From Sambucus nigra (taxonomy: Eukaryota; Streptophyta; Magnoliopsida; Dipsacales; Adoxaceae), in the NCBI GenBank assembly GCA_949130495.1, contig OX422208.1, positions 685,626,202 to 685,690,201 on the forward strand: 64,000 nt of DNA, read 5' to 3'. A program made the translations under genes and the position numbers. The notes beneath the pieces were generated by a model. It worked only from the letters and a program-made list of their open reading frames with translations. It was not told the DNA's origin and searched no databases. Shown here piece by piece: positions 1 through 11,699 of this stretch. Numbering within the stretch: position 1 is the first letter of the stretch; each line of letters opens with the position of its first letter.

Positions 1-1190
1 ATGTATAATGATGGAGGTTGTTGGCATTTTTGGATATGGGTTTTACCATTTTCATGGAAGTTTTGGCCTTGGGCATTCATGAGTGGGTCTCGGCTTACAC
101 ACAATCATGGCAGCGGGTCTCATAGCTATAGTGTTCTCAGTTCGGCTATGGTGTTGGGATTTTACAGCTTGGGTTATGGCTACCATGGCAGCCCTTGTTG
201 CTTTTGTTGGAAGATTTGATTTTGTGCATACAGGTGCGAATCGATTCGCCTTTGGCGAATTGATTCGCTATGGGACAATGTCAATTTTTCCTAGCTCCGA
301 ATTGATTCGAACACACCGAATCGATTTGGTCCCCTGTTTTTTTCCAACTTTATTATTTACAAAGTTGCCATTTGAGTTTTGTATATATTAACTTTCTTCT
401 CATTTTGAGAAAATATCTTTCATTATATTAGGTTTTTAGGGTTTGTAAAAGGGGGAGCTTACCTCTCCTCGTTTCTCTTGGATATTTGTCCATTTTACGT
501 ATGTAAGTTACTATTCATCATCTTCTTTATTGTATTTAGTTGTTTTAGCTAATTTCCATGCTTTGCATTTAATTTTCCATGCCTAGATAATTAGTTTAAT
601 TTATTTATTTCTTATTTTAGTTATTAATTACTTGTTTAATTAGTTTATCCATGTATAGTGAGTAGTTAAATAGGGTTTGGATTGTGTGCCCGCCATTGAT
701 GGACGTCGAGCTCCGAAAATTAGGTTGTGTAAAAATCCATTTAATTGAAACCTCACGTATTAAAATTGATTTATTATGCGCTTTACTTTCTTCGTCACGC
801 AACGTTAGTGTTTATAGCGATAACCCGAATTTAATCCGCGTGTGTACATTTTTGATTAAATGTTTTATCTCACAACTTTGAGTTAAATTTCTTGTTACGG
901 GATGTTTATGATTAACTAAAAATGCTAGGTTAAATGTTTTTGAACCAAAATTCTAATTATTAGTTGTTTAGCCCGTGGCGGGAACGCGATCCTGACTCTC
1001 GTTTTAATTAATTATAGTATAGTGTTAACTTCTTTTCTTTTTCCTTTTTCAACATTTCCACCTTATCACCTTTTACACTTTTATTCTTGAAGTTTTAAGG
1101 CAATTAAAATCTAAAATTCAATCACTCCCTATGGATTTCTTACGATACCCGACATACCGTTGTGCTTGCTTGTCAAGTGTAGTTGTAGTT
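1..1190. other. Non-coding, probably LTR/leader debris of a retrotransposon
   Basis: I recognise no protein domain in either strand; the short open frames here look like chance. The stretch holds a cluster of ATCGAT/AATTGATTCG palindromes (236-335), a TATA-like GTATATATTAA near 381, a purine-rich AAAAGGGGGAGC near 448, and a CTCCCTATGGATTTC motif near 1127 of the kind often seen just upstream of plant retrotransposon internal regions. This composition resembles an LTR plus leader. No LTR border or duplicated partner is visible in the window, so the assignment is inference. Confidence 0.35.
236..335. repeat. TCGA-type palindrome cluster 1
   Basis: Three imperfect palindromes are seen in 100 bp: GCGAATCGATTCGCC, GCGAATTGATTCGC and GAATTGATTCG, followed by CCGAATCGATTTGG. 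They are CpG-rich against an AT-rich background. The arrangement is the same kind as the clusters found in the LTRs further right, but with a different word. Confidence 0.7.
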
Positions 1191-1193
1191 TAG

Positions 1194-2170
1194 GATTTTT
1201 ACATTGAGTTGTCGAACCAATAAAAATGATTTGCGTATTACACGACGCACGGTTTGCGCCCAATCATTCATCAATAATTTTTTTTCGAAGTAAAGCTTCG
1301 AAAAAAGATCACCCACTTGTTGTATGTCAAACAATGAAAAAATGAGTCTCTGAGACACTATATAACCCGCTTCAACAAAGAAAAACTAGAGACAAAAGAT
1401 TATGATGAAAACATTGCTATGATCGCCCTTATGGGTGGATAGCAGAAGGGCAAGATCTTATGAAAGCTGGTCGAGGATCCTGTAAAAACCATGGATGAAC
1501 TTTTGGATACATTCGAGAGAGTTTTGAATGCAAAGGAGGCCATAGAGTCCATAGGAGAAGGTGAAAAGAGAACAAGTGGGAGAAAATCCCAAAAGTTAAA
1601 AGAAAAGGGTGCTAAGAAAAGCTCGACGAAAGTTCGCTGACTACAATCAATTGACAGCTAGTCCGAATATGATCGTGAATGAAATACAAAATGATCGATC
1701 ATTGAGATGGCCAAAAAAAGCTGAAAGACCCTCCCCACAAGAGGGATAAAATCAAATAGTGCAAGTTCCACCAGAATCACGACCACAGGACTGATAGGGG
1801 CTTTGCACTCAAAGACGAGATCGAAAAGATGATGGAGCAAGGGAAAGTCAGGAAATATGTGGATAGGAGTGGTGCAAGAGATGATCGAGACGACATTCGA
1901 AAGAGACGAGATGATAAGTGTAAACAGAATGTCCCAATAAACAATAATGATGATGCCTCGGATGATGATAATGATAAAGTCGACCCCGATCTCTCACCAA
2001 AAGCTTTTACTCCCAAGGGCCAGCTGCATACGATCTCACTAGGGGTTATTATGATATGCAAAGGCCTAGAAGGTAGAGGCAAGGACATAAGCGACTCGAA
2101 GGCCCATGTTATAGCAGACAAAGCACTCCTAAAAAATGAGGTGGTAAACTCAGTTGGCATTGACTCAAAG
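1194..2170 (+). pseudogene. Tat-like Ty3/gypsy gag relic (element E)
   Basis: A broken Gag capsid region. The readable pieces NFFFEVKLRKKITHLL, HYITRFNKEKLE and DPVKTMDELLDTF align with the same blocks of the better preserved gag at 52463-53038. A finger-like stretch follows near 1755-1800 (CKFHQNHDHRTDR), in which the last Cys of the usual CX2HX4HX4C pattern is Gly. Several stops and frameshifts occur, and about 50 foreign bases break the line near 1220-1265. No LTR or start codon is identifiable. It is continuous with the protease and RT relics downstream, so it is one dead element. Confidence 0.7.
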
Positions 2171-2193
2171 CTAATTAAGAGGAAGAAATTATC

Positions 2194-2900
2194 ATGAATA
2201 CCTTAGCAATAGGTTTCTCGAGGTTGGACTTGAAGGGGATCCTAGCCCTTCATGATGACCCTATGGTGATCACTACGAGCATGCATGGGTACGAGGTTCC
2301 TAGAATATTAGTCGATCGTGGGATTTCCACTGATGTGATGTTCTGGGAGTGCTTCAAAGGGTTAGGACTAAGCAAGAAAAGACTCATCCCATATCATCAG
2401 CCTTTAATTGTCTTTAGTGATGAGACAGTCCATCATTTTAGGATTTCAGAGATGGATGTTTGTATGGGGGAGACCTGGCCAAGGTGTCACAAAGAAGATA
2501 AATTTCTTTATGATGGATGAGAATGTTTGTTAAGCCTACAACATCATAAAGGGAAGGGTATCCCTTAAGGAATTTTAGGCAGTACCCTCTACCATTCACC
2601 AGATGATAAAATTCTCAACTCCCTATGGAGTAAGGAAAGTTCAGGGGGTTCAAGTAGAGGCATGAAATGCTACTTCAACTCGACTGAGGAAAGATAAGCT
2701 CACAAAAGAGCCACCACCACTTACAATATTGACACTTTTGATCCAAGGGACAAGACAAAATTAAAGAAGGGCGAGGATTATGAGGAGGTATAATCCATCA
2801 TCCTCAATGAGGACGAGCCAAAAAAGGTCTTCTAAATTGGAAAAGTCCTGAAAATAGAAATCAAGGAAGAGTTGATCAAGCTACCGAGGGAGAGACAAAG
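2194..2900 (+). pseudogene. Tat-like aspartic protease relic (element E)
   Basis: The open stretch 2194-2520 reads IGFSRLDLKGILALHDDP, then YEVPRILVDRGISTDVMF, which is the Tat-type retropepsin region. The catalytic D-N/S/T-G of the family (usually LVDNGSSAD) is altered to LVDRG, so the active site is probably dead. After 2520 the frame shifts repeatedly through the protease-RT linker. It sits between the gag relic and the RT relic in canonical order. Confidence 0.7.
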
Positions 2901-2985
2901 TATTTTTTGCCTAGAGTCATAAAGACATGTCGAGAATTAATCCAATGATCATTTTCCATAAATTAAATTTAAACGAAGGATTAAT

Positions 2986-3935
2986 TTGATCAAACTGAGG
3001 CAGAAGATCCACTTCAGAGAAAAATATAAAGTCATAAGAGATAAAGTGAAAAATATAGAGAATGTCGAGTTCATCAGGGATGTTGTCCATCCGAAATGGC
3101 TTACTAATGCAGTCATTTTGTCTAAGCCTAATGGTAAGTGGTGGATATGTGTAAACTTCACAGATTTGAACAAAGATTGTCCCAAAGATAGCATCCCCTT
3201 TTCGGGGATTGATCAGATGGTAGACGCCACGACTGGGCATGAGTTGATGAGTTTCATGGACGCCAATTTATACAATAATCAGATCTTTATGGTGCCATTA
3301 AATGCTTAGAAGACCTCATTCATCACTAACAAAGTCACGTATTACTAGAAAATCTTACCCTTTGACCTAAAAATGTCGGGGAAACATATTGGAGACTAGT
3401 TAATAAGATGCTTGAGGATAAAATCGATAAAACCATGGAAGTATATGTGTATGAAATGTTAACCATAAGCCTCAAGGCTGAGACGCATGTCGCCGACCTT
3501 AAGCACATTTTCAACACAATGGACGAGTATCAAATGGAGCTTAATCTCGCCAAGTGTGTGTTCGGGGTTAGAGTAGGCAAATTCCTATATTTCATCGCCA
3601 ATTAATGAGGGATAAAGGCTAAGCCTGAAAAAATTAAAGAATTAGTGGAGATGAAGACTCCAAAAACCATTAAAGACGTTTAAAGGCTGACTGAATGAGT
3701 TGATGCGTTGAATAGGTTTGTATCAAAGGCTACAGACAAGTGTCTACCCTTCTTCAAAGTATTGAGAAAGGCCTTTTAATGGAATGAGGAATGTGAAAAA
3801 GCCTTCCAAAATTTGATGGCTTACCTAGGCTCTCCACTTATATTATTCCGGCTTGTTCAGGGAGATAAGTTATATCTATACCTAGTCGTATTTGAGTCGT
3901 GCAGAGATTGTACGAGATGACAATAGGGTGTAGAA
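2986..3935 (+). pseudogene. Tat-like reverse transcriptase / start of RNase H relic (element E)
   Basis: RT blocks are visible in order: WLTNAVILSKPNGKWWICVN, FTDLNKDCPKDSIPF, DQMVDATTGHELMSFMDA, then after stops EVYVYEMLTISLKAETHVADL and LNLAKCVFGVRVGKFLYF. The catalytic YVDD box is changed to YVYE. The RT-RNase H linker (ALNRFVSKATDKCLPFFKVL, GSPLILFRLVQGDKLYLYL) follows with further stops. Homology ends abruptly near 3935 at an LTR-like sequence, so RNase H and integrase are missing. Confidence 0.75.
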
Positions 3936-3944
3936 TCTGATCTA

Positions 3945-5251
3945 TTTGTAAGGACATAATTTTCATAGTCGTATTTATATTATTGTATGTCGTATACTAC
4001 TACAACCGTAGAAGACTTATTCAAGTTCAATCATGCATCAAGACGGATCCGAATATTAACATTCTTCAACAAAGAAGCCTTCGCGAGATTAATTTTGGTA
4101 AGGTTGTGTTTTAATCCCTTAATTGTTCATTTAAAGTGTTGGGATAATTTTTCAATTTTTTTTCTAAGTGTTGAGGTGGATTTTTTCGTCAAAGATTTTT
4201 TTCTAAGTGTTAAGGTTGAGTTTTTGATGAAATAGAATTTTTATTTTTTTACGCTTGTCGTTCGAGCGACAGAGGCCTGTTGTTTAAGCCATATTATCTT
4301 GTCGCGCGATGTCTCATTCGAGCGACTTCACAACTCGTTCGAGCAACATCGTTGTTTCATTCGAGCGATCTGACGACTTAAGTTTTTTTATATAAAGCGT
4401 GTTAAACCACTCCGTTTTCGTTAGGAAGACCTGGCATTTTTCATTCTGCACAAAATTCAAGCCAACAGAATACTTTGTCTTCTTCATTTACGGGTTTAAT
4501 CCTTTTTGTTTTCAATTCACAAACATCCCAATGTTTTAGTGAATTGTTTTAGAACCTAAGATTAAACTTTGGTGAACTTATTTATTTATGGAGTGTTAAC
4601 TCTACGGCTGACTACGACTACATTTCGATTGGGAGTGCTCATGGGTATTCCTGGATGAATTAGGACTGCGTGTTCTTATGGGCTGCTGTAGTTGTTCCAT
4701 TGCCGACTCTAGGCTGCGTGTCTATGTGAGTACACGCGGGACATTTATTTCGGATTTCATTATGTATGTAAGTTGCGATTTATTATTCATAGTGAAATAA
4801 AAGGTTTCACCTGAAAGTTTTTTTTCCTGAAATCTGTGTGTCAGCAATTTAATTTGTGTTGGTTTGATTTCACCCACATAGATACATGTTTTAGGGATGA
4901 ATTATTTGAGAATGTTGTGTGATACTGATTTAATCAAATTCACAAGTTTCCAATTTAGACTTATTTAATTGGAGTCACGTTTTGTTGTAATTTCGTATTT
5001 TTGCTATAATTTTGACTTGAAAGTCCAATTGACACATGATTTTCATAATTGAAAAGATAATTTAAAGATCTACCAATTTATGGTTCTAAATTTACCCAAT
5101 CATGAAATTTGGAAGGTCTAAAATATTCATAAAGTGGTGGTAGTGTGAATTTATTTAATTAAGAGACCTTAGGGATTTGATGCAAGATCTAATTAGCGCA
5201 TGACATTCACCGTTAGAAATATATTTCCAATATTTTAAACTTTTGTGTTCA
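3945..5251 (+). other. Possible Sirevirus-type LTR fragment
   Basis: No coding domain is seen. The stretch starts with TGTAAGGACATAATTTTC, which resembles the first bases of the LTRs of elements C and D (TGTAAGGACACAAATTTC). It later has a GAAGAC...CATCAA block like those LTRs, then a palindrome cluster (4255-4385) followed at once by TTTTTTATATAAAGCG, a good TATA box. It may be a diverged solo LTR inserted in element E. I could not find a matching right border or a target duplication. The last few hundred bases before 5252 show nothing recognisable. Confidence 0.4.
4255..4385. repeat. TCGA-type palindrome cluster 2 (TTCGAGCGA words)
   Basis: Repeated GTCGTTCGAGCGAC, TGTCGCGCGAT, ATTCGAGCGAC, CGTTCGAGCAAC and ATTCGAGCGAT words lie in 130 bp, followed by a TATA-like TATATAAAG at about 4391. 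The spacing suggests it lies just upstream of a promoter in an LTR. Confidence 0.7.
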
Positions 5252-5830
5252 CACTTCACCAAAAACTAGAAATGATCACAGTAAATGGGTCACGACCAAA
5301 ACCGCTGACTAGGGAGTCACGGTCCAAATTCATGACCCCTGGCTATTCATCGTAACCAAATAAGTGACTCGTGTTTAAGGTGACCTTATTAAGGGGATGG
5401 TCACTGTCTAGACCTGTGACTAATGGGGTCATGGTCCAAACCTGCGACTTCCCCATGACCCAGCATGGAGCCAAATGTCCCACGCTTTTGGTCACACTAG
5501 TAGTCATGGTGATTACCCATAACCCACCAATGACCAAATACCGTGACCAAAGGTATTTTGGCGCCAAAATTACCTCCATTTTAGTCAAATATGTGGTCAC
5601 TACCTACAATCATAAGCCATCCATTACATTTACAACCGTGACCCCTAATCCTATATTAAAATGGTCACTTTAGGATGGTCACGGTATATAACCTTGAACA
5701 ACTCTCAAGCTTTTAAATGGTCATCTATTGTATCACGGTCAATAATTATGACCATTTATAACTATTAAGGGGTCACACAAAGGGGCATGGATCTTGACCG
5801 TGACCCCGTTTAAGGTATAAATAAAATTAT
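5252..5830. repeat. CACTA 5' terminus and subterminal repeats
   Basis: About twenty copies of GGTCAC, GTCACGGTCC, CATGACCC or TGACCGTGACC lie in both orientations within 550 bp. In En/Spm elements such subterminal motifs are the binding sites for the TNPA-type protein. Similar words recur at the right end (15755-15990), which supports a common element. Confidence 0.65.
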
Positions 5831-7064
5831 AAAATTAAAGCCCTACATTTTATTTCACCCTTGGAAAAAATAAGAATACTCTTTCTCTCTCTTGGAGACT
5901 TCTCTCTCTCTCAATGAATTCATTTATCGGCGTCTTCTCTCTCTTTCCTTTCATTTTTTTGTGACTTATCTCTTTCCAAACGGCACTCCTTTCATTTTCT
6001 TTATGTTTTACGTGTGTGTGTGTTTGTTTATGTTCTCTATGTTTGTGATCGTGTGTATGTTTTGTGTGTGTGTTCAATGTGTTTTATGTTTAGTGTGTGG
6101 TTGTTGAATTTATGTGAATTCACATTCTTTCAAAATCCTTGTTGGTTGTTGTATTGATATTTAAAAAATGAAATTATATTAAATTATCTTTTGAAATATG
6201 ACCCTATTTATCCCTTAGATATTGTATATGAAACCCTTGATGTAGAATTGTATATGAAAACTAATTTTTAATAATTATGTTCATGGAAATAAATCAAGTA
6301 AACAATTTATAAGGAGTATGGGATAAGATTTTGTTGGTTGTTGGGTTGATGGTTTGATACAGATGATGAATACTTACAACACTCACTCTATTAATTCTGT
6401 ATAATAATCCTTTAACTAAACGGTGTAGTGTTTAGAATAAAGTTGTTTGTTGTGTCTTCACACCCTTATATATATATATATATATATTCTCAAGAAAAAT
6501 GAGTTACAGTAATAATTACTGGAAATAAAAGTACGAGAGGGTGCAATTTGGCAGCACTAAAACATTTTTCATTAGTGCACACCATATAGAGGGAACTCTG
6601 ATTTACAAGTATGGTAATAAAAAAATTAAACAATTTAATTACCTTACAAATCATGGAGTTTATCTCTCGAAAGACAAGCTGTTCGATCGTATTCTATTTT
6701 CATTTCCAGAATGCTAGTATGAGTTAATAAAGAATATATTTGCCATGCATAATCCCGACAGGGCACTGACATTGGGGACAGAGTTAGAAAAGGCCAAAAA
6801 ATATTCATCCTTTGTGGATACAATTTCGTAAAGAGAGCATTCACCCAAATTGCAACATCTTGTGACACATGCATATTAAAAATGAGCTTGCAAATAAGTT
6901 GAAGAAAAAAGGATTTCGAGTTCATGTCACAGACCTTTATACGTCAATCGTTGACACGCTTTTGCCTACTTGGCCGTGTGAAAAATTTCATAGATTTTTA
7001 AAAACTAATACTGATTGGATGGAAATCATACACATTGAGCATATTTTAAAAGATGTCAAAAAGG

Positions 7065-7154
<90 letters not shown>

Positions 7155-7500
7155 AACTGTATTTTCTTACATACATTGCTAATTTTTTTTAATGATTGAA
7201 AATGTTGAACAAAAATACAACAACAAAAAAAATAGCTGAACACCGCAAAATGAGCACTCTCCTACACCACAAACTCAATTCTCAACTTGTTCGGCATATC
7301 AATAATCTACTCCGTCGGAGACTCATCCTGATCTAACTCCGACATCCCTAACTGAAGAAACCACTGCTATTTCGAGACCCCCAACTTCTGTTGTCGAGGG
7401 CTCCCAAGCCAACCCTAAGAAGCATATTTGCTTCTGCATTGGTGGGGATAATCCAATATGTGATAAATGTGACGTTCAACTTTTAAAAGTTATTATCTAT
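5831..7500. other. Non-coding 5' part of the CACTA element
   Basis: The stretch contains a CT-rich tract (5880-5945), a TG-rich stretch (6010-6105), a short (TA)n near 6469, and AT-rich sequence that could be leader or intron. A short open stretch at 6869-7045 could be an exon remnant, but I recognise no domain in it. The compound microsatellite at 7066-7154 is listed separately. Confidence 0.5.
7066..7154. repeat. Compound microsatellite (CA)n(TA)n(GA)n
   Basis: Uninterrupted CA repeats run to about 7100, TA repeats to about 7136, and GA repeats to about 7154. It lies inside the CACTA element, just 5' of the Transposase_24-like relic. Confidence 0.95.
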
Positions 7501-7502
7501 AT

Positions 7503-7985
7503 TTGGAAAAGATAATTGGGGGTATTGGGGTCACAGACAAGTGGAAGAAGGTTTATTATGGTTTAAAGGATGACATTTGGGATCAACTGAATAAGATATT
7601 TTCATTCCCAACTGGTTTGAAGTTAAAGGTTCTTTACAAGGTATCCGATGCTTTGAAAATCTATTGGATTAACCTTCGAAAGAATTTTTCCCCAAGGAGG
7701 CAACGAGTTCCAATACATTAGGGTTGAAAGACAAAGTTCCCCAAAATATTGAAATGCCTACCCACCAATGGAACAAATTCTTGGAGAATAAGTCGAAAGA
7801 GGGAAAAATCAATGAGAGGGTGAGAAATAAGTTGAACGGATCAAAAAAGGTTGATGCCCACAGACTCGAGGCAAAATCTTGATATTAAGGGTGAATGGGA
7901 AGAACGTACCAATGGGACTTCGAAAGAAAGGAAATAATCTAATCGGGTCAACTTTTACTTGCATGCCCGACGGTAAAAAAGGGAC
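7503..7985 (+). pseudogene. Transposase_24-like (TNPA-type) relic
   Basis: The first part (7503-7700) reads VTDKWKKVYYGLKDDIWDQL and VLYKVSDALKIYWINLRKNF. It has the tryptophan/lysine spacing of the plant Ptta/En/Spm Transposase_24 family (W..V...LK..IW...., then W...K..L...). In another frame, MPTHQWNKFLE and KLNGSKKVDAHRLEA resemble the next family block (W..F......K, then GSKSFAR). Stops and a frameshift separate the blocks, so this is a relic. In the family this protein binds the subterminal repeats. The identification rests on pattern similarity and is moderate. Confidence 0.5.
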
Positions 7986-8104
7986 CAAAAAACTTCCATA
8001 TAGACTGGCACTGACTTTGGTGAGTTTTAATTTAGTTATCATATTGTAATATTTCTTTTTTACCTTGTTTAATGAATTTTAAAAACTCCCAAAGGGATTT
8101 CCCA

Positions 8105-8581
8105 CAGTAAAAAGCGTGGATTGGTGAGAGTCACAAAGTATCTGATAATCATGTGAATGGTGTTCGGGAATTTATTAAGTATGCAAATAGAAATCTTAAT
8201 AGTGATAAGATTCCATTTCTGTGCAACCGTTGTATAAATGGAAAATTTAAGTTTTTGAAAGAAGTTGAATTGCATTTAATGATGTGGGGTATGATGCAAG
8301 ACTATAAGATATGGACACTCCATGGGCAAAATAATGTACCATATATTCCGAAAGAATTAGCGGTACATGACCGTGTTACAGAACCCCGTCGGGTGGAAGT
8401 GGTGAATGAATCTCTAGCTGATTGTCCTTTGATCGACTTAATTAATGATGATTATAGATTCCACCATAATCAAAACCACAAGCCTATGGATATGGATAAG
8501 TTGAATTATGACCAAGTCAATGAACAAGTTAATGAAAAATTACCCGAAGATCGGGAACACATACAGTATTGTATGCAATGA
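8105..8581 (+). pseudogene. CACTA transposase N-terminal domain (Transpos_assoc, PF13963-like)
   Basis: Reading from about 8105 gives AWIGESHKVSDNHVNGVREF, then IPFLCNRCINGKFKFLKEVE, then LHLMMWGMMQDYKIWTLHGQ. This matches the plant transposase-associated domain: W at the start, GV..FI.FA, a C..C pair, HL...G....Y..W..HG. The frame is open to 8581, where TGA follows. The domain precedes the TNP2 catalytic region in CACTA proteins, as it does here. An intron or decayed linker fills 8582-8740. Confidence 0.8.
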
Positions 8582-8744
8582 CCAAGATAGTATGCAATGA
8601 TCGGTTTTCATAATTTAACAATTTGATTTGTTAGGCAACAACATAACTGGAATTCTTAACTGGGTTAAAGACATTCTCCAAAAAGAGACTTATACCATAG
8701 TAAGAAAAAGATCTTGAAGGGTTTTGTTTAAAGTACAAGTATAT

Positions 8745-10200
8745 TTATACATGCAAGTATGACTGCATATTGTACCTCAATAAGCACGAAGAGAATGATG
8801 AGTATCATGTATGCAATGAGTCGAGATATGTGCCTTATGAGAATCAAAAAGTCAAGTCTGTAAAATATTGCAAGTGCTCCCAATTCCCATAAAAAGTTTT
8901 GAAGTATTTTCCCATCGGGCCACGGTTAAAATGATTTTTTATTGTACTGTGGATAGCAGAGGCCATCACATGGCATGCTCGATGCGAGGTGGCTGGGAAT
9001 CTGATGCATCACTCGGTTGATTCAATCATCAGGAAAATTTCAAATGCATGACACCGTGAATTTGCAAAGGAGGCAATATTTGTCTTTCATTATCAATCAA
9101 TGGATTTAACCCTTTTGGTAATTTAAGTACTAATCAAAGTTATTGGCCACTTCTCATGGCGTCTTTAAGTCTCCCTTTAATACTTTGCATGAGAAAGGAG
9201 TTCACATTGTTATCTTTATTGATACCCGAGACGAAGGATTCTAGTAATGATATTGATATATTCTTATCCCCATTAATTGAAGAACTTAAAGAGTTACGGG
9301 ATACATGTGTGATGGTGTTTGACTCTCATAAGGGTGAAGAGTTCTCACTTAAAGTAATAGTGACGTGGGGGATCCATGACGTTCTTACTTATGGGACCTT
9401 GTCCGATTACAATATTAATGGTTATTATGGATATCCCATATGCGGGGAGGAAACTGAAGACAATTGGATAACTCATAGTTGTAATATAAGTTATACGGTT
9501 TATTATAGATTTCTACCAACTAGTCATCCTTTCAGGAACGACAAGTCTAACTTTTTATTTGTCGGTCATAAGCATAAGACGAAAACTGCTCATCTTTTGA
9601 GTTGACAATTTGAGGATAAGGCAAAGTTTATGACTAGCTATGTAGTCAAAGACCCTCAGTTTGTAAACCTGAAGAGTAAAGCAAGGGGGATCCAAAAGAC
9701 CCAAGTAAAATGAAGGCGTAGTCCACATGATCAATATTTTTTTAACTTGCCATATTGGAAAGATCATTGTGTAAGGCATGTAATTGATGTGAGCACATAG
9801 AGAAGAATGTTATGAACATCTGATAGTAACATGTTTGGGTGGATCTCATTCAAAAGATGGAGAGTGGGACCGCCTTGATCTACAGTATATAAAAATAAAG
9901 AAGAAATTGTGCTTAAAAATTGATCCAATAATAGGAAGAATTTTTATCCCCTCAGCAACTTTCACTTTGACTACTAGTGAGAAAAAGATTCTCTTAGACA
10001 TGTTGTTCAACTTGAAGACTCCAACAAGTTATTACAGTAATTTGCATAGGATAATAAGCTACCAAATAAATGACTTGAAATAGTGCAAGTCTCACGACCG
10101 GCACGCCATTATCCAATGAATCTCTCCTCAATTTAACCTTTGCTTCTCCAAACACAAATATCTCCATCGGACAATTATGCAAGTCAGTTTGTGCTTTACC
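8745..10200 (+). pseudogene. CACTA TNP2 transposase catalytic region (Transposase_21-like)
   Basis: The order of blocks is that of plant TNP2 proteins: a C..C pair with HVCNESRYVPYENQKVKSVK and VLKYFPIGPRL; INGFNPFGNLSTNQSYWPLL; LPLILCMRKEFTLLSLLIPE; DIDIFLSPLIEELKELRDTC; a CxxC block YGYPICGEETEDNWITHSC; RFLPTSHPFRNDKSNF; FFNLPYWKDHCVRHVIDV; then ARLD/LPPA-like stretches (GEWDRLDLQYIKIKKKLCLK, IPSATFTLTTSEKKILLDM) and a KSHD.H block at about 10088. At least six stops or frameshifts break it. The longest open pieces are 9156-9605 and 9835-10083. The enzyme would cut and join element ends, but this copy cannot. Confidence 0.85.
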
Positions 10201-10279
10201 CTACTTTGTGAAAAAGTGGTAAGAAATCACATTAGAGCTTCAAAATCAACTTTAGTCAAGGCAGTTTGCATATAACAAA

Positions 10280-10870
10280 AATATTTTTCTTCGACACTCT
10301 TACATATTAGCATCCACCCACTTGTGCATTTATATAATGAGTCTCTCTTGTGTGGTCCCGCTTGGTATAGCTGGATGTATCATTTTAAGCACTTGATGAA
10401 AACCTTCAAGGATTACTAAAGAAAACATTATATATTCGAGGGTCAATTACTGAAGAATACAAAACTGTGGAATCATCTGAATACGCTCGGGAACATATGC
10501 TGGAACAAAAGATGGGGAGGTTCAATATTCGTGGATAATGAGTGATAAATAAATCTAATGAGTTTAAGGATGATCTGCCTTTTGAGAACCTTAAAGAGGC
10601 GAGACTCACTAATCTGCAATATGAGAAAGCAACTCGTTATGTATTCAAATGGCAAGATAAAGTTAAAGAATGGAGAGAGTAAACATCTCATAATTAACTA
10701 CATTATTCTTGTTTGATTTTATGTATTCTATATATTATGTTATAAACTCTACAATTTATCTTTAGGAAGTATGAGAAATCAATTGCCCAAAATCAAAGGA
10801 TTAGTTATACGACGAATGATTTTAGAGTATGGATATCAGAAGAGGTAATTTCCACCTCTTATATATGCAG
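10280..10870 (+). pseudogene. CACTA transposase DUF4218-like region and linker
   Basis: After the KSHD.H block the sequence reads HPLVHLYNESLLCGPAWYSW, then MYHFKHLMKTFKDY, then KKTLYIRGSITEEYKTVESS and EYAREHMLEQKMGRFNIRG. This corresponds to the family pattern LVHE...GPV..RWMYPFER.MK.LK..V.N....EG.I.E.Y..EE...F. Later blocks (LKEARLTNLQYEKATRYVF, YTTNDFRVWISEEV) fit the linker before DUF4216. Frames alternate, so it is decayed. Confidence 0.7.
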
Positions 10871-10939
10871 TTATTTAATCATGCGTGGTAAAAACATATC
10901 CTAATATAAATGTATTAATAAATGAAGATACTAAGAGGA

Positions 10940-11526
10940 GGTGATGTCTTGCCCAAGGCTTGCACGCCTAGAAAAAGGTCCTAAATTTCAAGTGAAAAAG
11001 TTTAAGAAATTCCACATTAACGGTTTTGATTTCATTGCAAGTCCATTTGAGGAAAATATTTTAACACAAAATAGTGAAATTTTAATTTTTCCCTTGAACT
11101 ACCTGTGTCACTAGCAAAAGTGATGACAATCCAAAAGACATGGCGCTAAAATATTGTGGGATTGTCCATTAAATCCTAGAACTCTATAATATAGATTTCA
11201 TATAAACTGTATTCTGTTATGACTGGGTGAACGTGGAGGACATTACGAGTAAAGTTAATCTTGACTCCGAACTTATCATGGTAGTTTTGTCAAAGATGAA
11301 GAGTAAAGATCACATAGTCGATGAGCCTTTAATATGTGCCTTTCAGAATGTAAAGAAGGTAATATAATCAAAGTGCATAAAAAATGGAAATTGGTCTATT
11401 GTTTTGCATGCACCTAAGGGTATAACTATTGAAGTAGACGCATTAAAGGCTCCTAAAGTATTCCAGTCTACTATTGATGACAACCATAATTTGAAGGATT
11501 TTTTAGCAGAATTAGATGGTGATTGA
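10940..11526 (+). pseudogene. CACTA transposase C-terminal DUF4216-like region
   Basis: Readable pieces are MALKYCGIVH, then ILELYNIDFI with a stop, FCYDWVNVEDITSKVNLDS, DEPLICAFQNVKKVI and NGNWSIVLHAPKGITIEVDA. They match the family sequence of YYG.....I.EL.Y.....V.F.CDWV, DEPF..A.Q...VFY and W.VV...P. The frame ends at a TGA at 11525. This completes a TNP2-type protein order across 8105-11526. Confidence 0.7.
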
Positions 11527-11699
11527 GTATCAAAACCTTATTTTATCCTTAGCCATACAATTTATATCCTATTATTATATTATCCCTTGAAAATATTATT
11601 TGTATCCTAGTTGTATCATATTAGTTTGATTTAAGAATGTTTATTTCGATTTACGAATGTATAGTTTCATTTGTGAACATGACCACAAATTTTAAATAT

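Noticed and set aside
1..391. Two overlapping Trp/Phe-rich open frames at the left edge
   Set aside because: Overlapping frames with low-complexity, aromatic-rich translation in an LTR-like region have no recognisable family.
1283..1310. Strong hairpin TTTTTTCGAAG / CTTCGAAAAAA
   Set aside because: It falls inside the gag relic, where other copies code for NFFFGGKPVKR without a hairpin. It is most likely a chance product of mutation.
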